From the NCBI RefSeq assembly GCF_000717745.1, contig NZ_JOBH01000004.1:419884-483883 (forward strand): 64,000 bases of DNA, given 5' to 3'. This document shows positions 16,201 to 25,700 of this stretch, piece after piece (positions within the stretch are counted from its first letter, which is position 1; each line of letters starts with the position of its first letter). The notes below the pieces were generated by a model that did no database searches, was not told the origin of the DNA, and saw nothing but the letters and a program-made list of their open reading frames with translations. The translations under genes and the position numbers were made by a program. Source of the stretch: Streptomyces violens (lineage in GTDB: Bacteria > Actinomycetota > Actinomycetes > Streptomycetales > Streptomycetaceae).

Positions 16201-18050
16201 ACCCGGAGCACCGGGCCGACGTCTGGACCAGCGAACTGTCCTGGTCGCTGCTGGGCCGTACGGCGGCCGAACCCGTCGAGGAGACCGCCGACCTCTTCGA
16301 AGCCATCCAGGAGGCGATGGACCGCGCCGACGCGCCCACCGACCTGACGGCCCTGGTCGACGCGGTCCAGGAAGCCGCCGCTCAGCTGGAGATCGAGCGG
16401 CAGCCCAGCCCCTGGCTGCCCGCGCTGCCGAATGCGGTGAGCCTGGCCGAACTGCCCGAGCGGCCCGACCCGGCCGACGGGCGCCTCGCGCCGGTCGTCT
16501 GGGGCCTGGCCGACCTGCCGGGCGCCCAGCGCCAGGAGCCCCTGGAACTGGACCTGTCCCGCTTCGGGCACCTGTACGTACTGGGCACCCCGCGCTCCGG
16601 CCGCTCCCAGGTGCTGCGCACCATAGGCGGCGCGCTGGCCCGCCGGCACTCCAGCGCCGACGTGCACCTGTACGGCATCGACGCGGCCGGCGGCGCGCTG
16701 GCTGCGCTGTCCGAACTGCCGCACTGCGGCGCCGTTGTACCGCGCGCCGACCTGGAACGGCTGGGCCGCCTGCTGACCCGGCTGACCGCCGAGATGGGCG
16801 CGCGTCAGGAACTGCTCACCTCCCACGGCGCGGCCAACCTCACCGAACTGCGCACCCTGCTGCCGCCCGCCGAGCGTCCCGCCCACGTGGTCGTCCTGAT
16901 CGACGGCTGGGACTCGCTGGCCGCCCTGCTCGGCGAGCACGACGGCGGCCGGCCGATGCATGAGCTGACCGCGCTGATCCGCGAGGGCGCGCCGATGGGG
17001 CTGCACGTGGTCGCCACGTCCGAACGGGCGCTGCTGACCGGCAAGGTCGCCTCGCTCAACGACGAGCGTCTGCTGCTCAGGCTGACCGACCGCAACGAGT
17101 ACAGCCTGGCGGGCATCCCGCCGAAGCAGGTGCCGGCCGTCGTCCCGCAGGGCCGCGGCTGGCGCGGGGGCAGCGCCACCGAGGTGCAGGTCGCCCTGCT
17201 CGGCGAACAGGCCGCACAGGGACAGGGGGCGCCGGTCACCGGACGTGACCAGGCCGAGGCGCTCAAGCGGATCGGGGAGCGGGCCGCGCAGCGCGACCGC
17301 GACCTGCCCGCGGCGCGCCGCCCCGCGCGTGTCCTGAGCCTGCCCCGCCAGGTGTCGTTCACCGACGCGTACGAGAAGGTCCCGGCGGCCGACCGGCGCC
17401 CCCTGTGGGGACTGCTCGGTGTCGGCGGCGACGACCTGGGCGCCATCGGCGTGGACTTCGCGGCCGACGCGCCGTCCTTCCTCGTCAGCGGCCCGCCCGG
17501 CAGCGGCCGGTCCACCGCGCTCACCACGCTCGCGGTGTCGCTGCTGGCCGGCGGCACCCGAGTGGTCGCGCTCACGCCGCGCGAATCGCCGCTGCGGGGC
17601 CTGGCCCGGCACCCGCGGGCCGTGGTCATCCAGGACCCGGACCCGCTGGCCGACGAGGTGACCGCGGCGCTGAACGCCGAACCGGGGCCAGCGGTGGTCC
17701 TGGTCGACGACGCCGACTTGCTCAACCAGCTGCCCGCCTGCGACGCGGCGCTGCGGGAGGTCGCCACCACCGGCCGGGACCGCGGCATCGGACTGGTCGC
17801 CGCCGCCACCGCCGAGACGCTGACCTCGGTGGGCATCGGCTGGCTCGGCCTGGTACGGCGGGTCCGCAAGGGCGTGCTGCTGTCGCCGCAGTCACCGGGC
17901 GAGGGCGACATCCTCGGCGTGCGGGTGCCGTACGACCTGTTGCGGGGCCGTCCGACGCCGGGCCGCGGCCTGACCGTCGACCCGGTGACCGGCGCGCTGG
18001 TGTCGGTGCTGGTGCCGGAGACGGTGCTGCGCGACGGAGACGCCGGCTGA
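13263..18050 (+). CDS. eccC: EssC/EccC-like type VII secretion motor: ubiquitin-like/FHA N-terminus, 2 TM, three FtsK domains
   Basis: The 1595-aa membrane ATPase would power export of WXG100-type substrates. Order: a ubiquitin-like beta-grasp region (about 1-95), an FHA-like domain (about 120-220), two helices near 319-360 (RRTIPLLVVLAPMFMGVGMV then YLMFAFFSPVLAIGNWI), a DUF-like linker, then FtsK domains D1, D2, D3. D1 has a full Walker A, G746-TTGAGKS-753, and Walker B LLLIIDEF (D856, E857). D2 has GTPRSGRS (1108-1115) and D3 has GPPGSGRS (1410-1417), both with Arg in place of the Walker Lys, and Walker B LIDGWD and LVDDAD without the catalytic Glu. A fused FHA N-terminus resembles Firmicutes EssC more than mycobacterial EccC. 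GTG at 13263 overlaps the upstream stop. Confidence 0.9.
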   Translation: MRLFVTLAPAAPETSAPARPGSPHAAPERRDMVLDAPGSTTVGALAARLAGEHTTADGAASALYLGDCELPADLPLSATGIRDGATLGLGGPVPPEPDGGYGPDRAELPPPSRSADGERLPRGPRVELQLIGGRGAGRVWPLDLGTHTVGPAEGSSVRLQGRDVPAEGIRITVRPDGTVLLNAGLAVSGPGAGDGPAADAGTGTVPGHRTGVRLSVPEPPPARPRADATPLPPAPPPELPDPYADTHAPVPEGWAEWPLGGELRMGEYLLRVAEPTEADAAVTASEDGAYLDFNRPPRIVPPLVPERFTLPSPPVPPARRTIPLLVVLAPMFMGVGMVVFLHSYFYLMFAFFSPVLAIGNWISSKRSGWRDFLDSVANYRARRASLEEDVKDMVAHERGLRVAAGPDPAAAGMWAVGPGARLWERRRGHSDHLLLRVGTVRQASLLTIEDSSREDNHRSVNWQIPDMPIGVNLCGDGVVGISGETDAARALARWTVAQAAILHSPRDVRITVLTDAAGAPAWQWVRWLPHARPGEGGVAAPPSGGPTVTIGNDPETVANRVSELVSAIRSRARSRESAMGGALLAEPDLVVVLDGARRLRDVPGVVQVLKEGPAVRVFLICLDQEERMLPEECVTVCAVGAREVTLRRTGNADITGIRPDLVDTGWCERIGRALAPVRDVTPDGSDGLPDRVKLLDLLGLEPPRAAELAARWTKRPASTGVLLGTGYTGPVTFDLVKDGPHGLIAGTTGAGKSELLQTLVASLAAVNRPDEMTFVLVDYKGGSAFAGCERLPHVLGMVTDLDSHLVERALTSLTAELTRRERVLADAGAKDHTEYRAMRRRDPALAPLPRLLLIIDEFATLARDVPEFVPGLVGIAQRGRSLGLHLLLATQRPAGVVTADIRANTNLRISLRVTDALDSQDVLEVNDAVSISSDTPGRALARIGHRSVLPFQTAFVGAVRDDGQAAAADTGATGTSTGPDPEHRADVWTSELSWSLLGRTAAEPVEETADLFEAIQEAMDRADAPTDLTALVDAVQEAAAQLEIERQPSPWLPALPNAVSLAELPERPDPADGRLAPVVWGLADLPGAQRQEPLELDLSRFGHLYVLGTPRSGRSQVLRTIGGALARRHSSADVHLYGIDAAGGALAALSELPHCGAVVPRADLERLGRLLTRLTAEMGARQELLTSHGAANLTELRTLLPPAERPAHVVVLIDGWDSLAALLGEHDGGRPMHELTALIREGAPMGLHVVATSERALLTGKVASLNDERLLLRLTDRNEYSLAGIPPKQVPAVVPQGRGWRGGSATEVQVALLGEQAAQGQGAPVTGRDQAEALKRIGERAAQRDRDLPAARRPARVLSLPRQVSFTDAYEKVPAADRRPLWGLLGVGGDDLGAIGVDFAADAPSFLVSGPPGSGRSTALTTLAVSLLAGGTRVVALTPRESPLRGLARHPRAVVIQDPDPLADEVTAALNAEPGPAVVLVDDADLLNQLPACDAALREVATTGRDRGIGLVAAATAETLTSVGIGWLGLVRRVRKGVLLSPQSPGEGDILGVRVPYDLLRGRPTPGRGLTVDPVTGALVSVLVPETVLRDGDAG

Positions 18051-18067
18051 CCGGCCGGCCCGTACCT

Positions 18068-18118
18068 ACGACGGTGCCCCGCCACCGGACTTCTGGTCCG
18101 GTGGCGGGGCACCGTCGT
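18068..18118. terminator. Bidirectional terminator hairpin after the EccC-like gene
   Basis: A perfect 23-bp inverted repeat (arms 18068-18090 and 18096-18118) with a TTCTG loop lies between the stop of the EccC-like gene and the stop of the convergent WXG100-like gene. The arms are GC-rich and there is no U-tract, which is usual in Streptomyces. Confidence 0.93.
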
Positions 18119-18145
18119 GTCGTGCGGTCCGTGTCGTGCGGTCCG

Positions 18146-18454
18146 TCAGCCGGCGTTCTTGGTGCCGGTCGCGATGTCCAGGTCCATCTTCTCGATGCTG
18201 TTCTTGATCTGGTTGAACTGGTTGGCGAAGGAGTTGATGCTCTCCACCGCCTTCTGCAGCGACGCGGTGAGGTTGCTGTAGGACTCCTTCAGCGCCGGGC
18301 TGCTCTGCTGCATGAACAGGCCGTTGTCCAGCAGGCCCTCGACGGAGGTCTTGGTGCTCAGCAGCAGCGGGTTGATGTCGTTGACGGCCTGCTTCATCAC
18401 GCCGGAGACGCGCTGGATCTCGTTGTAGTCGATGTTGATGTTGCCTGCGGGCAT
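18146..18454 (-). CDS. WXG100-family-like small secreted protein (EsxA-like)
   Basis: A 102-aa, almost fully helical protein without signal peptide, the size and pattern of WXG100 proteins exported by type VII systems as helical hairpins. Helix 1 covers IQRVSGVMKQAVNDINPLLL and helix 2 LKESYSNLTASLQKAVESIN, with the turn near residue 42-48 (LLDNGLFMQQ). The canonical W-x-G is missing; NGLF occupies that place, as in some Firmicutes and Streptomyces variants. AGGGAG precedes the ATG. It lies 82 nt downstream of the second WXG protein on the same strand, so both probably share an operon and may form a heterodimer. Confidence 0.85.
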   Translation of the reverse strand: MPAGNINIDYNEIQRVSGVMKQAVNDINPLLLSTKTSVEGLLDNGLFMQQSSPALKESYSNLTASLQKAVESINSFANQFNQIKNSIEKMDLDIATGTKNAG

Positions 18455-18536
18455 GGTGCTGACTCCCTGGGTCGGTAGGGGAATGGGTGGGAACCCGGAC
18501 GGGGCCCGGGGGCGCGTCGGGCCGGGGGCGGAGCCG

Positions 18537-19553
18537 TCAGTCGTCGGACTCCTTCGGCGTCCAGCCGGTGTCCCCCTCGGCGTCGTCGCTGGTCCACTCC
18601 TCCGTCTTGCCGTCGGTCACCACGGTCTTGGTGCCGCTGCCGTCCTCGTTGACCTCGATGGTGGTGGTCACCTCGTGGCCGTTGAGATCGACGGAGGAAT
18701 GGGTGGTACCTGTCACCGTCTGCTCGTTGCCGTCCTCGTCGGGACCGACGGTGGTGTAGGTGGTCTTCGTGTCGCGGTGGCCGGTCTTCTGGTCGGTGAC
18801 CGAGGTGGTGGTGCCGGTCGTGGTGCTCTCGTTGCCCTCGGTGTCCTTCGTCTTGCTCTCGAAGTCGTCCGTGGTGGTCTTGTGCTCCGGCGTCTCGGAC
18901 GTCTTCGACGTCCCGATGGTGTTCGTGACGCTGCCGAAGACGTCCGTCGAGGTCGAGTCGTACGTGCCGTCGGCGTGGTAGTTCGTGGTGTCGGTCGCCT
19001 TCAGGCCCGTTTTGGTCTCCATGGTCGTGGTGACCTTCGTCGGCTTGCCGTCCGGCCCGTACTCGTACGTCGTGGTGGTCTTGTTGCCGTGCCCGTCGTC
19101 GGTGGTCCACTCGTCGGGGCGCTCACCGGGCTTCTCGGGCTCCTTCGGCAGCATCGACGGGTCGAGGTCCGGGTACTCCTTCTTGGCCTTCTCGACCGAT
19201 TCGTGCCAGGCGTTCCACTCGTCGTTGCGGGCGTTCCACAGGTCGGAGGCGATCGAGGCGCTCTGCTTGGCCGCCTTGTTGGCCAGGTCGAAGTCCCAGT
19301 CGGCCCACTTCTTCGCCACGCCCTCGTAGAGGTTCTTGAGCTTTTCCAGCTTCTCCTCGGAGCGCTTGAAGGAGCCCTTCCACGTCGAGTAGTACTTGCG
19401 GATCGCCGCGACCGCCACGCGGGTGCCGACCTCGTCGACCGAGTACTCCTGCTTGCTCTCGCGGGCCTGCTTGACCTCGTCCTTGAGCTTGCCGGCCTTC
19501 TGCGCGACGTCGTTGAGCAGTTCGTAGTCAACGGCTATGTCGGTCACGGTCAC
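18537..19553 (-). CDS. WXG-hairpin protein with C-terminal Thr-rich beta-repeat extension
   Basis: 338 aa from GTG at 19553 (GAAGGG precedes it; GTG at 19547 is an alternative). Residues 1-110 form a charged helical hairpin with a true W-x-G turn (STWKGSFKR, W58-K59-G60), followed by helices rich in Lys/Glu/Ala. A short Pro-rich hinge (PKEPEKPGERPDEW) leads to about 190 residues of Thr/Asp/Gly-rich repeats such as TTTTYEYGPDGKPTKVTTTM and TTNYHADGTYDSTSTDVFG, resembling YD/RHS-type beta-strand repeats without the YD consensus. No signal peptide. The combination predicts a type VII substrate in which the hairpin is the export signal and the repeats form an extracellular fibre or stalk. I know no named family for the whole. 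Confidence 0.82.
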   Translation of the reverse strand: MTVTDIAVDYELLNDVAQKAGKLKDEVKQARESKQEYSVDEVGTRVAVAAIRKYYSTWKGSFKRSEEKLEKLKNLYEGVAKKWADWDFDLANKAAKQSASIASDLWNARNDEWNAWHESVEKAKKEYPDLDPSMLPKEPEKPGERPDEWTTDDGHGNKTTTTYEYGPDGKPTKVTTTMETKTGLKATDTTNYHADGTYDSTSTDVFGSVTNTIGTSKTSETPEHKTTTDDFESKTKDTEGNESTTTGTTTSVTDQKTGHRDTKTTYTTVGPDEDGNEQTVTGTTHSSVDLNGHEVTTTIEVNEDGSGTKTVVTDGKTEEWTSDDAEGDTGWTPKESDD

Positions 19554-19618
19554 ACCCTTCGCGCGGTCGGAGATCACTTCAGGTCTCTCCACTGGTCAAA
19601 CGCAACGGAAAGCGAATC

Positions 19619-19673
19619 GGTTCACTCAAGTACCGGTGAAGCGGAGTGAAGTGATGTCGTTCACACTGTGAAC
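19619..19673. promoter_or_regulatory. Two dyads in the divergent promoter region of the WXG and giant-protein operons
   Basis: A perfect 15-bp palindrome GTTCACACTGTGAAC lies at 19659-19673, and TTCAC-N10-GTGAA at 19621-19640 repeats the same half-site with wider spacing. They lie between the GTG at 19553 (minus) and the TTG at 19783 (plus). They could be an operator controlling both directions, possibly for a GntR- or TetR-type repressor; no such gene is in the locus. Confidence 0.6.
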
Positions 19674-19782
19674 CGATCGGGTCGCAGATACGTGAACGTA
19701 GGTGTGGTGTCCTATGACTCCGGTGTGCTGGGCGCGTCGGTAGTGACATCTGTGAACGGTCTACCGCGGGAGAGGAACAGGC

Positions 19783-22700
19783 TTGGCTACGCGTCCCGGT
19801 GACTGGGGTGCTCTCGGCCTCGACGGCGATCCGACCCCGGGCGACGCCGCCGCCATCACGGCCATCGCCGACGCGATGCGCGATCTCGCCACCAACGCGG
19901 GCACCATCAACAACGGCCTCAAGGCGCTCCAGCAGACCGCCGGTGACGGCCAGCGCTTCATCGGCAAGACCGCCGACCAGCTGCGTGACATGGTCGACGA
20001 CCACCTGCACAACTTCGTCGGCCATGTCGAGGAATCCTTCCACCAGGCCGAGGCGGCGCTGCGTACGTACGCCACCGCCGTCACCGACGCGCAGAGCGAT
20101 GCCGACCAGGCGCTGTCCGCCATCCAGGGCCTGGCCGACGACGACCCGCAGCGGCAGACCCACATCGACCGGGCCGAAGAGGCGAAGACCGCGCTCGGCA
20201 ACGCGGCGAGCACCTTGGACAAGGCGCTGACCGCTGCCGGGTCGCTGATGGTCCAGCCGGTCAGCGACTGCGACATGTTCTGGGAAGCCTTCGAATGGCT
20301 GACCATCGTCCTGTCGGTCATCGCCATCTTCACCGGCGGCGTCCTCGCGGTCCTCGCCTGGGGCATGAACGCGGTTCTGCTGATCAAGACCATCGTCGAC
20401 TTCAGCCAAGGCAAGGCCAGCGGCCTGGAGCTCGGCCTCGCCTTCCTCGGCGTGCTCTTCCCCACCACCAAGGCCCTGCCGGTCGGCTCCATCGTCAAGG
20501 GCCTGGGCGGCGTCCTCAAGGGCGGCTTCGAGGGCATCGCCGGCGCCGGGAAGAACATCTTCGCGGAGATCGGCCACTTCTCCTCGCTGCACGGCATGCC
20601 CAAGGTCGTGGTGGCGCCCATGGTCATCGCCGCCCACGCGGCGCCTGCCCTCAACATCGTCAACGGCGTGAAGGGGTTGGGGAATCTCGCCAAGGGCGGC
20701 TGGGGGTCCCTGGCGGGCACCATCACCAAGGACTGGGCGACGTTCACCGGGCACATCGACGGCAGCTGGGCCAAGATCGGCGCGTACGCGAAGGTCAACC
20801 TCGGGCGGGGTGGGCGGATCGCCACCGCCACCGTACTGCCCCTGGACTTCACCGAACTCGGTGTCCTGGGCCTCGGCGGCGCCGCGCGGCTCGCCTTCGG
20901 CGAGCGGGTCCTGGGCATCCAGCAGCCGGAACTGCACGCGCTGCTGGCCAATGCGGGGCGTTCGGACGCGGCGCTGCGCGGCGGCATCCACACCGGCGCG
21001 TTCGGCGGGCCCGGCGCGCTCGTGCCGTTCCGGCCCGTCGGCGGGACCGGCGCGCCCTTCGTGCCGGGCAGCTTCGTGGACCTGTCGGGCCTGCATCTCG
21101 GCGCGGCCGGTTTCCCGGGAGGTTTCCCGGGCGCGCACTTCACGCCCGGTGGGCTTGGCGGGTTTCCCGGGACAGTGACGCCCGGCGGGCTCGGCGGGGT
21201 TCCCGGGACCGTGACGCCCGGCGGGCTCGGAGCGTTCACGCCGAACGGGCTGGGGTCGTTCACACCGAATGGGCTCGGGTCGTTCACGCCGAATGGGCTC
21301 GGGACGTTCACGCCGAACGGGCTGGGCGGTATCGCCCCCAACGGCATCACGATGCCGCACGGCGTCACCGCACCTCAGGGCATCACCGCGCCTCAGGGCA
21401 TCACCGCGCCTCAGGGCATCACCGCACCGCATGGCATTACCGCACCGCACGGCATCACCGTGCCCAACGGCTCCGTCACCCACGCGGGCGTGCAGATCGA
21501 CCAGCCGGGGCTGGTGACCGCCCCCGACGTACCCGGCATGACCACGCACGCCAACGGCCTGACCGTCCCGGACGTCCACGGTTCCGGTGCCACTCAGCTC
21601 ATCCAGCAGACGGACTTCGCAGCCGGGCACATCCGCATGGACAACAACCTGCTGCTGTCCGCGGACACCGCCATCGACCTGCTCAAGGACACCCACGCCT
21701 CGTCGCCGCTCGCCCACGTGGCGACGGACGCCCCCGCCGTCCGCGTCCCGGAGACCTCGTTCGACGCCGGATCGGTCCACGGCATCGGCGACGGCCACGC
21801 GATGGCCCGCGGTGCCGCCGGGCACGGCGAGGCCCTGGAGGACATGACCTTCCCCGAACTGCAGGCGCTGGCCTCGGGCGACGTCGCGGTGACCGCCTTC
21901 CACGGGGACGGCGTCAGCATCCGCATCGGCGACGCGGCGACGCGCACGTTCACGGCGCAGGACCTGGCGAACACGGTGCCCGGCGGCCCGGCGCGTACGG
22001 ACCTGACGGGCGTGCAGGACGTGGCGGTCACACAGGGCCCGGCGGGCACCCGGCACCTGCCCGGCGCCGAGGGAGTGCCGGGTGCGCACAGCGGACCGGC
22101 GGAAACGATCCGGCCGACGGGCGCCGGCGCGCACGACCCGCTGCGGGCGAAGACCCCGGAGACGGCGCCGGGCTCCAAGGCAGGCGCCGCGTCCGGCAAC
22201 GATTCCCTGACCAAGGCGGCTCCTCAACCGGCCCTCGACCAGCATGACCTGGCGATGAGCCTGCTGGATGCCGGCGACCGCAAACCCGCCCCGGCCACCG
22301 GCCACAGCGCCACCCCGGACAGCGGCCCCTCCGGCGTGTCGGCCCGCCCGGACCTGGACGGCGCGGGCGCGTCCGGCACCGCGGACCACAGTGCCCTCGA
22401 CCTGATCGCCCACCCGGGCGGTGACGTGTCCAAGGCGGCGGACGCCGTCGCCGTACCGGCCGCGGTCAAGGCCGCCGAACACACCCCCACGCCCACGCCC
22501 GCGCCCGCGCCGAAGGCCGGGTCCGCTGCCACCCCGGCGCCCGGGCCGAAGGACTCCGGCCCCGTCACCGCGCCCCCGCGCGGCCGCTTCGGCGGCTTCT
22601 CCGGCGCCGCCGCCATGAATCAGCGCCTGCGCGCCCGGAACGACCTGATCCTCGGCGGTTCGACCGGTCCCGAGGCCGGGGCGAAGCTCAACGCGTGGGT

Positions 22701-25700
22701 CGGGTACGAGAACGCGCTGTCGCAGCTCGGTAAGGCGGAGCGCAAGGTGGACGAGCTGGCGCCGCCGGGCGCCGCCCAGGGCGAGCCCTCGCCCGCCCTG
22801 GCCGAGGCGCTGGACGACCTGGGCGTCAAGCGCGCCGAGGCCGCCGAGGCGGAGGCCAGGCTCGACGAACTGGGCATCGACGCGGCGCGCACCCGCAAGC
22901 AGATCAACGCCCTCACCGGCGGCCTCTTCGGCGAACACGGCCTCGGCGGCGGCCCGCGGCCGCACCCGCAGCCGGAGACGCACCCGAACCCGCAGCCGGA
23001 GCCGCAGGCGGTCCCGTCCACCGACAAGGGCAAGGGCAAGGCCAAGGCGGACTCCGTGGAGCCACAGCCCGCACCGGGCAGCCCCTTCCCGCAACGCCCG
23101 GCACCGGAGGACCCGCTCGGTTTTGGCCCCGGCACCGGACGCGGCGCCCGCGACCGGGCCCGGCACGACATCGTCACCGGCGGCACCAGCGGCCCGGAGG
23201 CGGAGCTGCGGCTCGACGCCTGGGAGCAGTACCAGCGGGCCTCGTACGACCTGGCCGGGGCCCAGGCAAAGGTGGACCGGCTGGTGCCCAAGGCGGATCA
23301 GCCCGGCCCGTCCAAGCCGTCCGCCCAAGCCCTCGACGCGCTCGACGACCTGGGCGCCAAGCGCGCCGAGTTCACCGAGGCCGAGTCCCGGCTCGACGAC
23401 CTGGGCATGGACCCGCAGGCCGTCCGGCAGCAGATCGACGAGGCCAACCACGCCATCGCCACCGAGCGCGCGCGGCGCGGGGAGTACGTCGGGCCGCTCG
23501 GCGGTGCGCCCTCCTCGCACCCCGGGCCGCGCGCCGTGGAGATGACCGACGTACAGCCCGGCCCCTCGGGCCAGGGTGGCGGCAACCACCAGATGCCCGG
23601 CCTCCGCTGGGACAACGCCCTCACCCGCGGCACCACGCCGGGCGACATCCGCGCCAACACCGCGTTCCGGGACCTGCACGGGCTCGACCAGCGGCCCCTG
23701 TCCGGCGCTGACTACCTGGCCAACCTGCACGACAGTCTCCGCGAGCAGCGCCCGCTCTCCTACGTCGTCAACACCGTCGTCAAGTACGACGAAATCGGCG
23801 GCGGGCAGCTGGGTGACTTCCTGCGGGCGGTCACCGCCGGTCTGCCGGACAGCTACCGGGGGCGCTTCGGTGTGGTCATCGGTCTCAATGGCCCGGCGGA
23901 CGAGATCGCACAGATCAATGCCGCGGTGCGTCATGCCCTGGACGGCGTGCAGGCCGACTTCCCGATCGCCGTCGTCGGCGTCGGCTGGCGCGGCGGCGAC
24001 TTCCCGTACGGCACCGTACGCAACACCGTCATGACCAGCCCGGCCAGCCGGTCGATGGTGCACGCGATGATGGCCGGCGGCGCCGACGGAGCCGGGCGTT
24101 CCCATCCGTACTTCGCCTTCATGGACTTCGACACCTTCGAGCACACCGTGCCCAGCGGCCGGCACATCTTCGACTACTTCGAGAAGAAGTTCGAGATGCG
24201 CGGCGTCGAGCGGGCGGGGGAGCCGTCGTCGGCCGAGCCGCTGCGCCCGCTGACGATGTTCGGTGGCTACCGGGTGCCCGAGCCGCCGGGCGGCGGCCTG
24301 CCCGATCCGCTCCTGGTCAAGACCGACGAGCACCTGGCCAAGGCCGAGGCGAAGGGCAAGGGCAAGGCCTCGGACACCCAGCGGCAGCCCGGCGAGCTGC
24401 GGGTGACGCAGGAGAACCGGATCACCTTCGACCTGCGGGTCCGCGCGGACATGCGCGCCCGCGTCGGCATCGCCGGCCGCCACCCGCTGCTGCCGTACGC
24501 ACCCGAGCCCAACCTGTTCGTGGACGCCACCGCGACGCTGGTGGACGCCATGCCCGGCGTCCACGGCTGGCTGCCGCTGCGGTACGGTCCCGGCGGCGCC
24601 GAGTACCACCAGCTGAGCCGGGCGCTCAACAACTTCAACGCCTGGGAGCTGGACGCCACCCTGCCGCGCCTGACCAGGGACGACTTCCCGCGGCTGGCGG
24701 GCGAGAGCCAGGACGACTGGCTCAAGCGGGTGGACGACGGCATCACCGACCGCGAGGCGCAGCGGGAGATCGCCGCCGGCAACCACACGCTGCCCGTCCG
24801 CGGTACGGCCTTCGTCGCCGAGTTCGAGAAGGCGGCCATCACCACCGACCTCTCCCGGATCATGGCCGGGCTCTACGGCAAGGGCGGGAAGCTGCTCCAG
24901 GACCACGCCGGGCTGTCACAGCTGGAGCGGCTGGTCGAAAGCAAGGAGACCAAGCGCGGGCTGGAACTGAAGGACGTTCGTGACAACCGCTTCAAGCTGT
25001 CCCCGGAGGCGGCGGATCACGAGAACCCGCTGCGGCCGGTGGAGAGCCCGGGCCAGGAGGCTCCCCGGGACGTCGCCGCGCGACTGAGCGACGAACTGGG
25101 CACGGACGCCAACCCGTTGGGGCTCAACGTCTCCGCCGGGCTGCCCGGCGACCCGTCCGTACGGGCCGGCATCCGCCAGGAGGACCTGCGGTTCATCACC
25201 CACGGCTATGCCCACAACGAGGACCCGTCGCGCTTCCTGGACCTGCTCGACTACGCCATCGTGCATGCGTCGCACCAGCCGCCGCCCACCTCGGTCCTGC
25301 ACGCCTTCGACAACGCGCCCGGCCACCTGCGGCTGCCCTCGGCGGAGCAGCTCCTGCGAGACGTGCGGACCCAGCTCGGGCGCGGTGGCACGGCCTCCAA
25401 GAACGCGATCAAAAACCTGCTCGACGAGGCGCTCCGAAGCAACCTCAACATCGACCTCACCCCCCGGGAACTGTCCATCGCGCTGGCCACCGGGCGCCTG
25501 CGCCGCGAGAACTTCCTGGCAGGCGGCCTGGAAGGCGCTTCCGGCCAGGCCGTCAGGTCCGCGGCCGAGGACTTCGCACTCCAGCGTTACGCCAACGCCC
25601 TCGGCCGCGAACTGCACCTCACCTTCGCGGACGGCAGCATGACCACCTTCGCCCCCGAAAGGGCGGGGAAGAAGCGGCTGCCGCCCCCGGTGGAGATCGT

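Noticed and set aside
11937..17612. A 1891-aa open frame on the minus strand across the EccC-like gene
   Set aside because: It is the antisense shadow of high-GC coding DNA: no start signal, no domain, biased amino-acid content, and a well-supported gene lies opposite.
21340..21470. Regular 18-nt repeats that might suggest a CRISPR array
   Set aside because: No unique spacers and repeats are in frame within a long coding sequence.
19579..24906. A 1775-aa minus-strand open frame opposite the giant protein gene
   Set aside because: Its composition (long Gly/Arg/Val/Leu runs mirroring repeats) is explained by the opposite strand; no family pattern.
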